A stretch of 64,000 nt of DNA from assembly GCF_040253615.1 (NCBI RefSeq), contig NZ_JBEJGY010000004.1, positions 4,836,001 through 4,900,000 on the forward strand, read 5' to 3'. Source of the DNA: Streptomyces sp. Edi4. Its GTDB lineage: Bacteria; Actinomycetota; Actinomycetes; Streptomycetales; Streptomycetaceae. The position numbers were made by a program, and so were the translations under genes. Below the pieces are notes generated by a model that ran no database searches, had not been told where the DNA came from, and saw only the letters and a program-made list of their open reading frames with translations. This document shows positions 42,408 to 53,685 of this stretch, one piece after another; the first letter of the stretch is position 1; every line of letters begins with the position of its first letter.

Positions 42408-43729
42408 TGACCACGTCACCTTCGTCCCCCCGGGAGACGACCGAGGGGACTGTATATACAGTCACCGGCGGCGACTGGGACGACGTCGTCCAGTCCGCCG
42501 TGAAGGCCGACGACGAACGCATCGTCGTCAACATGGGTCCCCAGCACCCCTCCACGCACGGCGTGCTCCGGCTGATCCTGGAGATCGATGGCGAGACCGT
42601 CACCGAGGCCCGCTGCGGAATCGGTTATCTGCACACCGGCATCGAGAAGAACCTCGAATTCCGCACCTGGACCCAGGGCACCACCTTCGTCACGCGCATG
42701 GACTACCTGACGCCGTTCTTCAACGAGACGGCGTACTGCCTCGGCGTCGAGAAGCTGCTCGGCATCACCGACCAGATCCCCGACCGGGCCTCGGTCATCC
42801 GCGTGCTGCTCATGGAGCTCAACCGGCTCTCCTCGCACCTGGTGTGCATCGCCACCGGGGGCATGGAGCTGGGCGCGACCACGATCATGATCTACGGCTT
42901 CCGCGACCGCGAACTCATCCTCGACCTCTTCGAGCTGATCACCGGTCTGCGGATGAACCACGCGTTCATCCGCCCCGGCGGCCTCGCCCAGGACCTGCCG
43001 CCCGGCGCGATGGACCAGCTGCGCGAGTTCGTGAAGACGATGAAGAAGAACCTGCCGGAGTACGACAAGCTCGCCACCGGCAACCCCATCTTCAAGGCCC
43101 GCATGCAGGACGTCGGCTACCTCGATCTCACCGGCTGCATGGCGCTCGGCGCCACCGGCCCGATCCTGCGCTCGGCGGGCCTGCCGCACGACCTGCGCAA
43201 GACGGACCCCTACTGCGGTTACGAGACCTACGAGTTCGACGTGCCGACCACCGACACCTGCGACTCCTACGGCCGCTTCCTGGTCCGTCTGGAGGAGATG
43301 CGCCAGTCGCTCAGGATCGTCGAGCAGTGCCTGGACCGGCTCGCGCCCGGGCCGGTCATGGTCGAGGACAAGAAGATCGCCTGGCCGGCGCAGCTCGCGC
43401 TCGGCCCCGACGGCCTCGGCAACTCCCTCGACCACATCAAGAAGATCATGGGCACCTCGATGGAGTCCCTGATCCACCACTTCAAGCTGGTGACCGAGGG
43501 CTTCCGGGTCCCGGCCGGCCAGGTGTACGCGGCCGTCGAATCGCCCAAGGGCGAACTCGGCGTGCACGTCGTCTCCGACGGCGGCACCCGCCCCTACCGG
43601 GTCCACTTCCGCGACCCGTCCTTCACCAACCTCCAGGCCATGGCGGCCATGTGCGAAGGCGGCCAGGTCGCCGACGTCATCGTCGCCGTCGCGTCCATCG
43701 ACCCCGTGATGGGAGGCGTCGACCGGTGA
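42407..43729 (+). CDS. nuoD: NADH-quinone oxidoreductase subunit D
   Basis: 440 aa, 49-kDa subunit forming the quinone pocket with NuoB. NMGPQHPSTHGVLRL carries the conserved His residues near the quinone site; ERIVVN, YLTPFFNE and the C-terminal RIRDPSF-like block (HFRDPSFTNLQ) are typical. An N-terminal tail of about 40 residues precedes the core and contains the unusual AT-rich palindrome at 42449-42462. Overlaps nuoE by GTGA. Confidence 0.97.
   Translation: MTTSPSSPRETTEGTVYTVTGGDWDDVVQSAVKADDERIVVNMGPQHPSTHGVLRLILEIDGETVTEARCGIGYLHTGIEKNLEFRTWTQGTTFVTRMDYLTPFFNETAYCLGVEKLLGITDQIPDRASVIRVLLMELNRLSSHLVCIATGGMELGATTIMIYGFRDRELILDLFELITGLRMNHAFIRPGGLAQDLPPGAMDQLREFVKTMKKNLPEYDKLATGNPIFKARMQDVGYLDLTGCMALGATGPILRSAGLPHDLRKTDPYCGYETYEFDVPTTDTCDSYGRFLVRLEEMRQSLRIVEQCLDRLAPGPVMVEDKKIAWPAQLALGPDGLGNSLDHIKKIMGTSMESLIHHFKLVTEGFRVPAGQVYAAVESPKGELGVHVVSDGGTRPYRVHFRDPSFTNLQAMAAMCEGGQVADVIVAVASIDPVMGGVDR
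42449..42462. other. 14-bp AT-rich perfect palindrome inside nuoD
   Basis: ACTGTATATACAGT in the codons for Thr-Val-Tyr-Thr-Val near the nuoD start. The gta-tat-aca codons all end in A or T, which is rare for this genome. May be a protein-binding site or local structure. Confidence 0.5.
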
Positions 43730-44570
43730 CCGACACCCACCTGGGCATGCCCCAACTGCCCGCGCCCCACTACCCGGCCGATGTACGCGCCCGGCTCGAA
43801 GCGGACGGCAGGCAGATCATCGCCCGCTACCCGGACAGCCGCTCCGCGCTGCTGCCGCTGCTCCACCTCGTCCAGGCCGAGGAGGGATACGTCTCCCGCA
43901 CCGGCATGGCCTTCTGCGCGGACCTCCTGGAGCTGACCACGGCCGAGGTCACGGCCGTCGCCACCTTCTACTCCATGTACCGGCGCAAGCCCTCGGGCGA
44001 GTACCAAGTCGGCGTCTGCACCAACACGCTCTGCGCGGTCATGGGTGGCGACGCCATCTTCGACGAGCTCAAGCGGCATTTGGGCGTCGGCGACAACGGA
44101 TCCGACATGACCACGGCGGACGGCAAGGTCACCCTCGAGCACATCGAGTGCAACGCCGCCTGCGACTTCGCGCCCGTCGTGATGGTCAACTGGGAGTTCT
44201 TCGACAACCAGGACCCCGAGAGCGCCAAGCGCCTGGTGGACGACCTGCGCGCCGGACGCCCCGTGGAGCCCACCCGGGGCGCGCCGCTGTGCACGTACAA
44301 GGAGACCGCGCGCATCCTGGCCGGCTTCCCCGACGAGCGCCCCGGCGCCGTCGCCGCGACCGGCGGCGCGGGCCCCGCCTCCCTCGCCGGGCTGCGCCTG
44401 GCCAGGGGCGAGACGCCGGGCGCGCGCGTGGTGCACCCGCGCGGCGGCCAGGAACCGCACGACGAACCCCAGCCGGGCTCACACCACTTGAGCTCGCACG
44501 ACGCACCGCAGCCGACCTCAGCGTCCGACCCCGAGCACCCGGCGGGCCCGGTCTCCGAGGAGGGGGAGTG

Positions 44571-44571
<1 letters not shown>
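43726..44571 (+). CDS. nuoE: NADH-quinone oxidoreductase subunit E
   Basis: 281 aa, 24-kDa [2Fe-2S] subunit (N1a). Ligands: GVCTNTLC and ECNAACD. The core ends near residue 205; a Gly/Pro/His/Ser-rich tail of about 75 residues (HPRGGQEPHDEPQPGSHHLS) follows and is likely disordered. GTG start overlaps the nuoD stop; stop overlaps nuoF by one base. Confidence 0.96.
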
Positions 44572-45928
<1,357 letters not shown>

Positions 45929-45932
<4 letters not shown>

Positions 45933-48451
45933 CTGTGACGACGAGTAGCGCTTCCTCCGGGGGCGGCGAGGCGGCGGGGCCGTCCAAGGCCGTTGAGGAA
46001 ACGGTCTCGCTGACCATCGACGGCATCGGCATCAGCGTCCCCAAGGGCACTCTGGTGATCCGCGCCGCCGAACAGCTCGGCATCGAGATCCCGCGCTTTT
46101 GCGACCATCCCCTGCTCGACCCGGCCGGCGCGTGCCGGCAGTGCATCGTCGAGGTCGAGGGCCAGCGCAAGCCGATGGCGTCCTGCACCATCACCTGCAC
46201 CGACGGCATGGTGGTCAAGTCCCAGCTCTCCTCGCCGGTCGCCGAGAAGGCCCAGCGCGGTGTGATGGAACTCCTCCTGATCAACCACCCGCTGGACTGC
46301 CCGGTCTGCGACAAGGGCGGCGAGTGCCCCTTGCAGAACCAGGCGATGCAGGTCGGCTCCACCGATTCGCGCTTCGAGGGCCACAAGCGCACCTACGAGA
46401 AGCCCGTCCCGATCTCCACCCAGGTGCTCCTGGACCGCGAGCGATGTGTGCTGTGTGCGCGCTGCACCCGCTTCTCCAACCAGATCGCCGGCGACCCGAT
46501 GATCGAACTCATCGAGCGGGGCGCGCTCCAGCAGGTCGGCACCGGCGAGGGCGACCCGTTCGAGTCGTACTTCTCCGGCAACACCATCCAGATCTGCCCG
46601 GTCGGCGCGCTGACCTCCGCCGCCTACCGCTTCCGCTCCCGCCCCTTCGACCTCGTGTCGTCTCCCTCGGTGTGCGAGCACTGCGCGGGCGGCTGCGCGA
46701 CCCGCACCGACCACCGGCGCGGCAAGGTCATGCGGCGCCTGGCGGCCGACGACCCCGAGGTCAACGAGGAATGGCTGTGCGACAAGGGCCGGTTCGCCTT
46801 CCGGTACGCGCAGCAGCACGACCGGCTGACCACGCCGTTGGTGCGCAACGCCGAGGGCGTACTGGAACCGGCGAGCTGGCCGGAGGCGCTGGAGGCCGCC
46901 GCCGCCGGACTCGCCGCCGCGCGCGGGCGGGCCGGGGTGCTCACGGGCGGCCGGCTCACCGTCGAGGACGCGTACGCCTACGCCAAGTTCGCCCGGATCG
47001 CCCTGGACACCAACGACATCGACTTCCGGGCCCGCCCGCACTCCGCGGAGGAGGCCGACTTCCTGGCGGCCCGCGTCGCGGGGCACGGGCGCGACCTCGA
47101 CGGACAGGGCGTGACCTACACCCTGCTCGAACAGGCGCCGGCGGTCCTGCTGGCCGGCTTCGAGTCCGAGGAGGAGGCGCCCGGCGTCTTCCTGCGGCTG
47201 CGCAAGGCCTGGCGGGGGCACGGCCAGCGCACCTTCTCGCTCGCCAGCCACCTGACGCGGGGCCTGGCGAAGGCGGGCGGCACCCTGCTGCTCGCGGCGC
47301 CCGGCACCGAGACCGAATGGCTCGACGCGCTCGCGGGCGGCGTAGGCCTGGACGAGGACGGGGCGCGGGCGGCCGACGCGCTGCGCTCGCCGGGCGCAGT
47401 CCTCGTCGTCGGTGAACGCCTCGCGGGCGTGCCCGGCGGCCTGACCGCCGCCGTGCGCGCGGCCACCGCGACCGGCGCCGCACTGGTGTGGATCCCGCGC
47501 CGGGCCGGTGAGCGCGGCGCGGTGGAGGCGGGCGCGCTTCCTTCGCTGCTGCCGGGCGGACGCCCGGCCACCGACCCGCGCGCCCGCGACGAGGTCGCCG
47601 CCGCCTGGGGCGTACGCGAACTCCCGCACCGCTACGGGCGCGACACCGGCCAGATCGTCGAGGCCGCCGTCACCGGGGAACTGGGCGCGCTGCTCGTCGC
47701 GGGCGTCGACCCGGCCGACCTGCCGGACCCCGCGCGGGCCCGCCAGGCGCTCGCGGGGGCCTTCGTGGTCAGCCTCGAACTGCGGCCGAGCGAGGTGACC
47801 GACCACGCCGCCGTCGTCTTCCCGGTCGCCGCGGTCGCCGAGAAGCCGGGCACCTTCCTCAACTGGGAGGGCCGCGCGAGGCTGTTCGAGGCCGCCCTGA
47901 AGCCGGAACAGCTGACCCGCACGCCGTCGCCCACCGACGCCCGCGTCCTTCACATGCTGGCCGACGCGCTCGACGTGGACCTCGCGCTGCCCGACGTCCG
48001 CTCCGTACGGGGCGAGATGACCCGGCTCGGCACCTGGGACGGGCCGCGCGCGAGCGGACCCCTGGAGCCAGGAGTCGCGTCCGCGCGGCCTCTGCCCCGG
48101 CCCGCCGAGGGGGAGGCGGTGCTCGCGGGCCACCGGATGCTGCTCGACCGGGGCTCCCTCCAGGAGGGCGACGAGGCGCTGGCCGGCACCCGGCACGCGT
48201 CCGTGGCCCGGCTCTCGGCGGCCACCGCGGCCGAGTCCGGCGTCAAGGACGGCGACCTGCTCCAGGTCACCGGCCCGCGCGGCGGCGTCCAACTCCCGCT
48301 CCAGGTGAGCGAGATGCCCGACCGCGTGGTCTGGCTGCCGCTGAACTCCGTCGGCGGCGGGGTCGCCGCCGACACCGGCGCGGTCCCCGGACAGGTCGTC
48401 CGGATCGGACCGGCCGCCACGGAAGCACCCTCGGAGGTGGTGGAGGCGTGA
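45929..48451 (+). CDS. nuoG: NADH-quinone oxidoreductase subunit G
   Basis: 840 aa, 75-kDa subunit. N-terminal [2Fe-2S] ferredoxin domain (CDHPLLDPAGACRQCIVEV), HxxxC type N5 region (NHPLDCPVCDKGGECPLQ), N4 ligands (RCVLCARCTRF, QICPVGALTS), and the extra N7 motif CEHCAGGC with a distal Cys in WLCDKGRF. The C-terminal molybdopterin-like domain is Ala-rich and poorly conserved. Overlaps nuoH by GTGA. Confidence 0.97.
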
Positions 48452-49812
48452 TCACGTTCGCCGCGGAAGACCTCTCCATGTTCGGCCGCGACCCCTGGTG
48501 GCTCGTCGTCGTCAAGGCCGTCTTCTGCTTCGCGTTCCTGATGGTGACCGTGCTGTTCTCCATCGTGTGGGAGCGCAAGGTCGTCGCCTGGATGCAGCTG
48601 CGCATCGGGCCCAACCGGCACGGCCCCTGGGGCATGCTCCAGTCGCTCGCCGACGGCATCAAGCTGATGCTGAAGGAAGACGTCATCGTCAAGCGGGCCG
48701 ACAAAGTCGTCTACGTCCTGGCCCCGATCATCGCCGCGATCCCCGCGTTCATGGCGATCGCGGTGATCCCCTTCGGGCCCGCGGGCAACGAGGTGTCGAT
48801 CTTCGGCCACCGCACCACGATGCAGCTCACCGACCTGCCGATCGCCATGCTGTATGTCCTGGCGGTCGCCTCGGTCGGCATCTACGGCATCGTGCTCGCG
48901 GGCTGGTCCTCCGGCTCGACGTACCCGCTCCTCGGCGGTCTGCGCTCCTGCGCGCAGATGATCTCCTACGAGATCGCGATGGGCGCGGCCTTCGCCTCGG
49001 TCTTCCTGTACTCGGGGTCGATGTCGACCTCGAAGATCGTGGAGGCGCAGGGCGACCGCTGGTACATCGTGCTGCTGCCGGTCTCGTTCATCATCTACAT
49101 CGTCACGATGGTCGGCGAGACCAACCGGGCGCCGTTCGACATGCCGGAGTCCGAGGGCGACCTGGTCGGCGGCTTCAACACCGAGTACTCCTCGATCAAG
49201 TTCGCGATGTTCATGCTCGCCGAGTACGTCAACATGGTCACCGTCTCGGCCGTCTCGGTCACCCTCTTCCTCGGCGGCTGGCGCGCCCCCTGGCCCATCA
49301 GCACCTTCTGGGAGGGCGCGAACCACGGCTGGTGGCCGATGCTCTGGTTCGTCATCAAGGTCCAGCTGCTGCTCTTCTTCTTCATCTGGCTGCGCGGCAC
49401 GCTGCCCCGGGTCCGCTACGACCAGCTCATGAAGCTGGGGTGGAAGGTCCTCATCCCGGTCTCCGTGGTCTGGCTGATGATGGTCGCGACCGTGCGGGCC
49501 CTGCACAACGAGGGCTACGGCTTCTCCAAGGTCGTTTTGTACGTCGCCGGCGCGGTCCTCGCGCTGCTGCTCCTCTCCTTCCTCGTGGATGTGTTCCGGA
49601 ACAAGAAGGAGAACGAGGGGGCCGAGGGGCCCGAGGGGGCGAAACCCGCCGCCTTCGACCCGATGGCCGGGGGATTCCCGGTGCCGCCGCTGCCCGGCCA
49701 GACCCTTCCGCCCGTGCCCCGCCGACGGCCGCGCCATGAGGGCCAGTTGATTGTCAGTGGCGGGACGGATACTCAGAGTGACGCAGAAGGAAGGGAGGGC
49801 GACGGTGTCTGA
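48448..49812 (+). CDS. nuoH: NADH-quinone oxidoreductase subunit H
   Basis: 454 aa membrane subunit bordering the quinone tunnel. RIGPNRHGPWGMLQSLADGIKL and GETNRAPFDMPESEGDLVGG (E-rich loop) are diagnostic. A C-terminal extension of about 70 residues, Pro/Gly/Glu-rich, is longer than in Proteobacteria. It overlaps nuoI by 8 bases. Confidence 0.97.
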   Translation: MITFAAEDLSMFGRDPWWLVVVKAVFCFAFLMVTVLFSIVWERKVVAWMQLRIGPNRHGPWGMLQSLADGIKLMLKEDVIVKRADKVVYVLAPIIAAIPAFMAIAVIPFGPAGNEVSIFGHRTTMQLTDLPIAMLYVLAVASVGIYGIVLAGWSSGSTYPLLGGLRSCAQMISYEIAMGAAFASVFLYSGSMSTSKIVEAQGDRWYIVLLPVSFIIYIVTMVGETNRAPFDMPESEGDLVGGFNTEYSSIKFAMFMLAEYVNMVTVSAVSVTLFLGGWRAPWPISTFWEGANHGWWPMLWFVIKVQLLLFFFIWLRGTLPRVRYDQLMKLGWKVLIPVSVVWLMMVATVRALHNEGYGFSKVVLYVAGAVLALLLLSFLVDVFRNKKENEGAEGPEGAKPAAFDPMAGGFPVPPLPGQTLPPVPRRRPRHEGQLIVSGGTDTQSDAEGREGDGV

Positions 49813-50536
49813 CACGCCATCGGACAAGTCCTTGAGCGGCAACCCGGCGAAGGCCGACAAGCCGGCGAAGGCCGGGAAGCCGGCGAAGGCCGGGAAGCCG
49901 GCCGAACCGCAGGAGCCGCAGGACAAGTTCCTCAACCCCGTGGCCGGCTTCGGCGTGACCTTCAAGGCCATGTTCAAGAAGCGGCTGACCGAGCAGTATC
50001 CGGAACAGCCCAAGGTCACCGCGCCGCGCTTCCACGGCCGCCACCAGCTCAACCGGCATCCGGACGGCCTGGAGAAGTGCGTGGGCTGCGAGCTGTGCGC
50101 CTGGGCCTGCCCCGCCGACGCCATCTATGTGGAAGGCGCCGACAACACGGACGAGGAGCGCTATTCGCCGGGCGAGCGCTACGGCCGCGTCTACCAGATC
50201 AACTACGCCCGTTGCATCCTGTGCGGGCTGTGCATCGAGGCATGCCCCACCCGGGCGCTGACGATGACCAACGAGTTCGAACTGGCCGACTCCTCGCGCG
50301 AGAACCTGATCTACACCAAGGAGCAGCTGCTCGCCGGCCTTGAGGACACCATGGTCGACAGCCCGCACGCGATCTACCCGGGCATGGACGAGCAGGACTA
50401 CTACCGGGGCCTGGTCACCGAGGCGGCCCCCGGCACCGTGCGCCAAGTCGCGCTCAGCAAGGGCGAGCGGCCCCAGGAGGGTGCCTCCACCTTCGGTGCG
50501 GACGAGCCCGCGTCCGGCAAGGCGGTGGGGGCATGA
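49805..50536 (+). CDS. nuoI: NADH-quinone oxidoreductase subunit I
   Basis: 243 aa, two-[4Fe-4S] ferredoxin subunit (N6a, N6b): CVGCELCAWACP and CILCGLCIEACP. GTG start with GGAGGG 6 bases upstream, inside the end of nuoH. The N-terminus carries a repeated KPAKAG stretch from an 18-bp tandem repeat (49843-49908). The C-terminus is extended by about 50 residues. Overlaps nuoJ by ATGA. Confidence 0.96.
   Translation: MSDTPSDKSLSGNPAKADKPAKAGKPAKAGKPAEPQEPQDKFLNPVAGFGVTFKAMFKKRLTEQYPEQPKVTAPRFHGRHQLNRHPDGLEKCVGCELCAWACPADAIYVEGADNTDEERYSPGERYGRVYQINYARCILCGLCIEACPTRALTMTNEFELADSSRENLIYTKEQLLAGLEDTMVDSPHAIYPGMDEQDYYRGLVTEAAPGTVRQVALSKGERPQEGASTFGADEPASGKAVGA
49843..49908 (+). repeat. 18-bp tandem repeat in the 5' end of nuoI
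   Basis: Unit gccggcgaaggccgggaa is perfect at 49861-49878 and 49879-49896, with an imperfect copy before (49843-49860) and a partial copy after. In frame, it encodes KPAKAG repeats in the disordered N-terminus. Confidence 0.85.
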
Positions 50537-51414
50537 GCGCGCCCACCGAGCTGCTGGCCGCCACGGCCTCGGCCACCTCCACCGGTGAGGCCTTCCAGTT
50601 CTGGGTGCTCGGCACGGTCGCCGTGATCGGCGCCCTGTGCACGATCCTCATGAAGAAGGCCGTGCACAGCGCGCTGTGCCTGGCCGGAACCATGATCATC
50701 CTCGCGGTGTTCTACCTGGCCAACGGGGCGTACTTCCTGGGCATCGTCCAGATCGTCGTCTACACCGGCGCGATCATGATGCTGTTCCTCTTCGTGGTCA
50801 TGCTGGTCGGCGTCACCGCCGCCGACTCGCTGAAGGAGACCATCAAGGGCCAGCGCTGGTGGGCCGCGGCCTGCGGGCTCGGCTTCGGGGTGCTGCTCAT
50901 CGCGGGCATCGCCCACGCCTCCCTGAAGAGCTTCAACGGACTCGGCCAGGCCAACGCCAACGGCAACGTGGAGGGCCTTGCCGCCCTCATCTTCACCAAG
51001 TACGTCTTCGCCTTCGAGATCACCGGCGCCCTGCTGATCACCTCGGCGGTCGGCGCGATGGTGCTCACCCACCGGGAGCGCACCGAGCGCGCCAAGACCC
51101 AGCGCGAGATGTCCGAGGAGCGCGTACGCGGCAAGCACCTGCCCCCGCTGCCCGCCCCCGGCGTCTACGCCCGGCACAACGCGGTGGACGTCGCGGGCCT
51201 GCTCCCCGACGGCACACCCTCCGAGCTCACCGTCAACCAGACGCTGCGCGGCCGCGGTCAGATCCGCGACGTCTCCAGCGAGGCACTGGCCGACCTCAAG
51301 GCACTGGAGCAGCGCTCGGAGCGCCGCCTGGGCCGGGGCCACGACTCAGGGGGCGGCGGCGGCGCCGGGCGCGACCACGACCTCGGGCGCGACCAAGAGG
51401 AGGCCGCCAAGTGA
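50533..51414 (+). CDS. nuoJ: NADH-quinone oxidoreductase subunit J
   Basis: 293 aa, five-helix membrane subunit. LGTVAVIGALCTILMKKAVHSAL and QIVVYTGAIMMLFLFVVML are typical; the latter is the pi-bulge helix region. A soluble C-terminal tail of about 100 residues, Arg/Gly/Asp-rich at its end, is an actinobacterial extension. Overlaps nuoK by GTGA. Confidence 0.96.
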   Translation: MSAPTELLAATASATSTGEAFQFWVLGTVAVIGALCTILMKKAVHSALCLAGTMIILAVFYLANGAYFLGIVQIVVYTGAIMMLFLFVVMLVGVTAADSLKETIKGQRWWAAACGLGFGVLLIAGIAHASLKSFNGLGQANANGNVEGLAALIFTKYVFAFEITGALLITSAVGAMVLTHRERTERAKTQREMSEERVRGKHLPPLPAPGVYARHNAVDVAGLLPDGTPSELTVNQTLRGRGQIRDVSSEALADLKALEQRSERRLGRGHDSGGGGGAGRDHDLGRDQEEAAK

Positions 51415-51710
51415 ATCCGGTCAACTACCTCTACCTGGCAGCCCTGTTGTTCACCATCGGCGCCGCCGGGGTGCTCATCAGGCGCAACGCGATCGTGGTC
51501 TTCATGTGCGTCGAGCTGATGCTCAACGCCTGCAACCTCGCCTTCGTCTGCTTCTCCCGGCTGCACGGCAACCTCGACGGCCAGATCATCGCGTTCTTCA
51601 CGATGGTCGTCGCCGCCGCGGAGGTCGTGGTCGGGCTCGCGATCATCGTGTCGCTCTTCCGTTCCCGCCACTCGGCCTCGGTCGACGACGCCAGCCTGAT
51701 GAAGCTGTAA
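51411..51710 (+). CDS. nuoK: NADH-quinone oxidoreductase subunit K
   Basis: 99 aa, three transmembrane helices, normal family length. Conserved buried Glu in FMCVELMLNA and in AAAEVVVGLAI for proton transfer. GTG start overlapping the nuoJ stop; nuoL begins 15 bases after its stop. Confidence 0.97.
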   Translation: MNPVNYLYLAALLFTIGAAGVLIRRNAIVVFMCVELMLNACNLAFVCFSRLHGNLDGQIIAFFTMVVAAAEVVVGLAIIVSLFRSRHSASVDDASLMKL

Positions 51711-51725
51711 GGGGTCGCTGCAACC

Positions 51726-53681
51726 GTGGGAAACACAGACAACCTCATCGCGCTGCTCATCGCGGCGCCCCTGCTCGGAGCGGCCGTCCTGCTGTGCGGG
51801 GGCCGGCGCCTGGACAAGGCGGGCCACTGGCTGGGCACCCTGCTCGCGGCCGCGTCCTTCGTCATCGGCGCGGTGCTCTTCTTCGCCATGCTGGGCCGCT
51901 CGGGCGAGCACCGGACGGTGACCCAGCACCTGTTCAGCTGGGTCCCGGTCGAGGGCTTCCAGGCCAACGTGGGCTTCCACCTGGACCAGCTGTCGATGAC
52001 CTTCGTCCTGCTGATCACCGGCGTGGGCACCCTGATCCACGTCTATTCGATCGGCTACATGGAGCACGACGAGAACCGCCGGCGCTTCTTCGGCTACCTC
52101 AACCTGTTCCTCGCGGCGATGCTCCTGCTGGTCCTCGCCGACAACTACCTCCTGCTGTACGTCGGTTGGGAAGGCGTGGGCCTCGCGTCCTACCTGCTCA
52201 TCGGGTTCTGGCAGCACAAGCCGAGCGCTGCGACCGCCGCGAAGAAGGCCTTCCTGGTCAACCGGGTCGGCGACATGGGCCTGTCCATCGCCATCATGGT
52301 GATGTTCACGACGTTCGGCTCCTTCGCCTTCACCACCGTGCTCGGCGGCGCGGGGCAGGCGAGCTCGGGCCGCGACACCGTCATCGGCCTGATGCTGCTG
52401 CTGGCCGCCTGCGGCAAGTCGGCGCAGGTCCCGCTCCAGTCCTGGCTCGGCGACGCGATGGAGGGCCCGACCCCGGTCTCGGCCCTGATCCACGCGGCGA
52501 CCATGGTGACCGCAGGCGTCTATCTGATCACCCGCTCCGGGGCGGTCTTCAACGCGGTGCCCGACGTCCAGACGGCCGTGGTGGTCGTCGGCGCGGTCAC
52601 GCTCCTGTTCGGTGCGATCGTCGGTTGCGCCAAGGACGACATCAAGAAGGCCCTGGCAGGCTCGACGATGTCGCAGATCGGCTACATGATCCTGGCCACC
52701 GGCCTCGGCCCGATCGGCTACGCCTTCGCGATCATGCACCTGGTGACGCACGGCTTCTTCAAGGCGGGGCTCTTCCTCGGCGCCGGCTCGGTGATGCACG
52801 GCATGAACGACGAGGTCGACATGCGCAAGTACGGCGGCCTGCGCAAGCACATGCCGGTCACCTTCGTCACCTTCGGCCTCGGCTATCTCGCCATCATCGG
52901 CTTCCCCGGCCTGTCCGGCTTCTTCTCCAAGGACAAGATCATCGAGGCGGCCTTCGCCAAGGGCGGCACCGAGGGCTGGATCCTCGGCGCGGTCACCCTG
53001 CTGGGCGCCGCGATCACCGCGTACTACATGACGCGCGTGATGGTGCTGACCTTCTTCGGCGAGGAGCGCTGGCGCAACGCCAGGACCCCCTCGCCGGCCG
53101 AGCCGAGCGTGGAGCCCGCCGCCGAGACGCGCGGCGCCCACGACGAGCCGCACCCGCACGAGTCCCCGAAGTCCATGACGATCCCCATGATCGTCCTCGC
53201 CTTCGGCTCGGTCTTCGCCGGCGGGATCTTCGGCATCGGCGACCGGTTCGTGAAATGGCTGGAGCCGGTCACCTCCTTCGACCACGGCGACTCGCCGGTG
53301 GGGCAGTGGACGGTCACCGCCGCCACCATCGTCTGTCTCCTGATCGGCGTCGGTCTCGCCGTCGCCCAGTACGGCAGGAAGCCCGTCCCGGCCGTCGCCC
53401 CGCGCGGCTCGCTGCTCACCCGGGCGGCCCGCCGTGACCTGCTCCAGGACGACTTCAACCACGTGGTCCTGGTCAGGGGCGGCGAACACCTCACCCGCTC
53501 GCTCGTCTACCTCGACCACAGCCTGGTCGACGGAGTCGTCAATGGAACCGCCGCCTCGGTCGGCGGGCTCTCCGGCCGCCTGCGCAGGCTACAGAACGGC
53601 TACGCCCGCAGCTACGCGGTCTCGATGTTCGGAGGTGCTGTGGTGATCATCGCCGCGACTCTGCTGATGAGGGCGGTGTAA
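51726..53681 (+). CDS. nuoL: NADH-quinone oxidoreductase subunit L
   Basis: 651 aa, distal antiporter-like proton-pumping subunit with about 16 helices. WEGVGLASYLLIGFW (with the key Glu), PLQSWLGDAMEGPTPVSALIHAATMV and the DIKKALAGSTMSQIGYM region are diagnostic. A charged Glu/His-rich loop near residues 455-485 precedes the lateral-helix part. GTG start; 4 bases to nuoM. Confidence 0.97.
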   Translation: MGNTDNLIALLIAAPLLGAAVLLCGGRRLDKAGHWLGTLLAAASFVIGAVLFFAMLGRSGEHRTVTQHLFSWVPVEGFQANVGFHLDQLSMTFVLLITGVGTLIHVYSIGYMEHDENRRRFFGYLNLFLAAMLLLVLADNYLLLYVGWEGVGLASYLLIGFWQHKPSAATAAKKAFLVNRVGDMGLSIAIMVMFTTFGSFAFTTVLGGAGQASSGRDTVIGLMLLLAACGKSAQVPLQSWLGDAMEGPTPVSALIHAATMVTAGVYLITRSGAVFNAVPDVQTAVVVVGAVTLLFGAIVGCAKDDIKKALAGSTMSQIGYMILATGLGPIGYAFAIMHLVTHGFFKAGLFLGAGSVMHGMNDEVDMRKYGGLRKHMPVTFVTFGLGYLAIIGFPGLSGFFSKDKIIEAAFAKGGTEGWILGAVTLLGAAITAYYMTRVMVLTFFGEERWRNARTPSPAEPSVEPAAETRGAHDEPHPHESPKSMTIPMIVLAFGSVFAGGIFGIGDRFVKWLEPVTSFDHGDSPVGQWTVTAATIVCLLIGVGLAVAQYGRKPVPAVAPRGSLLTRAARRDLLQDDFNHVVLVRGGEHLTRSLVYLDHSLVDGVVNGTAASVGGLSGRLRRLQNGYARSYAVSMFGGAVVIIAATLLMRAV

Positions 53682-53685
53682 CGCG

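Noticed and set aside
42449..42462. LexA (SOS) box in nuoD
   Set aside because: The E. coli LexA box needs CTG-N10-CAG; here the spacing is CTG-N6-CAG, and actinobacterial LexA sites have GAAC/GTTC arms.
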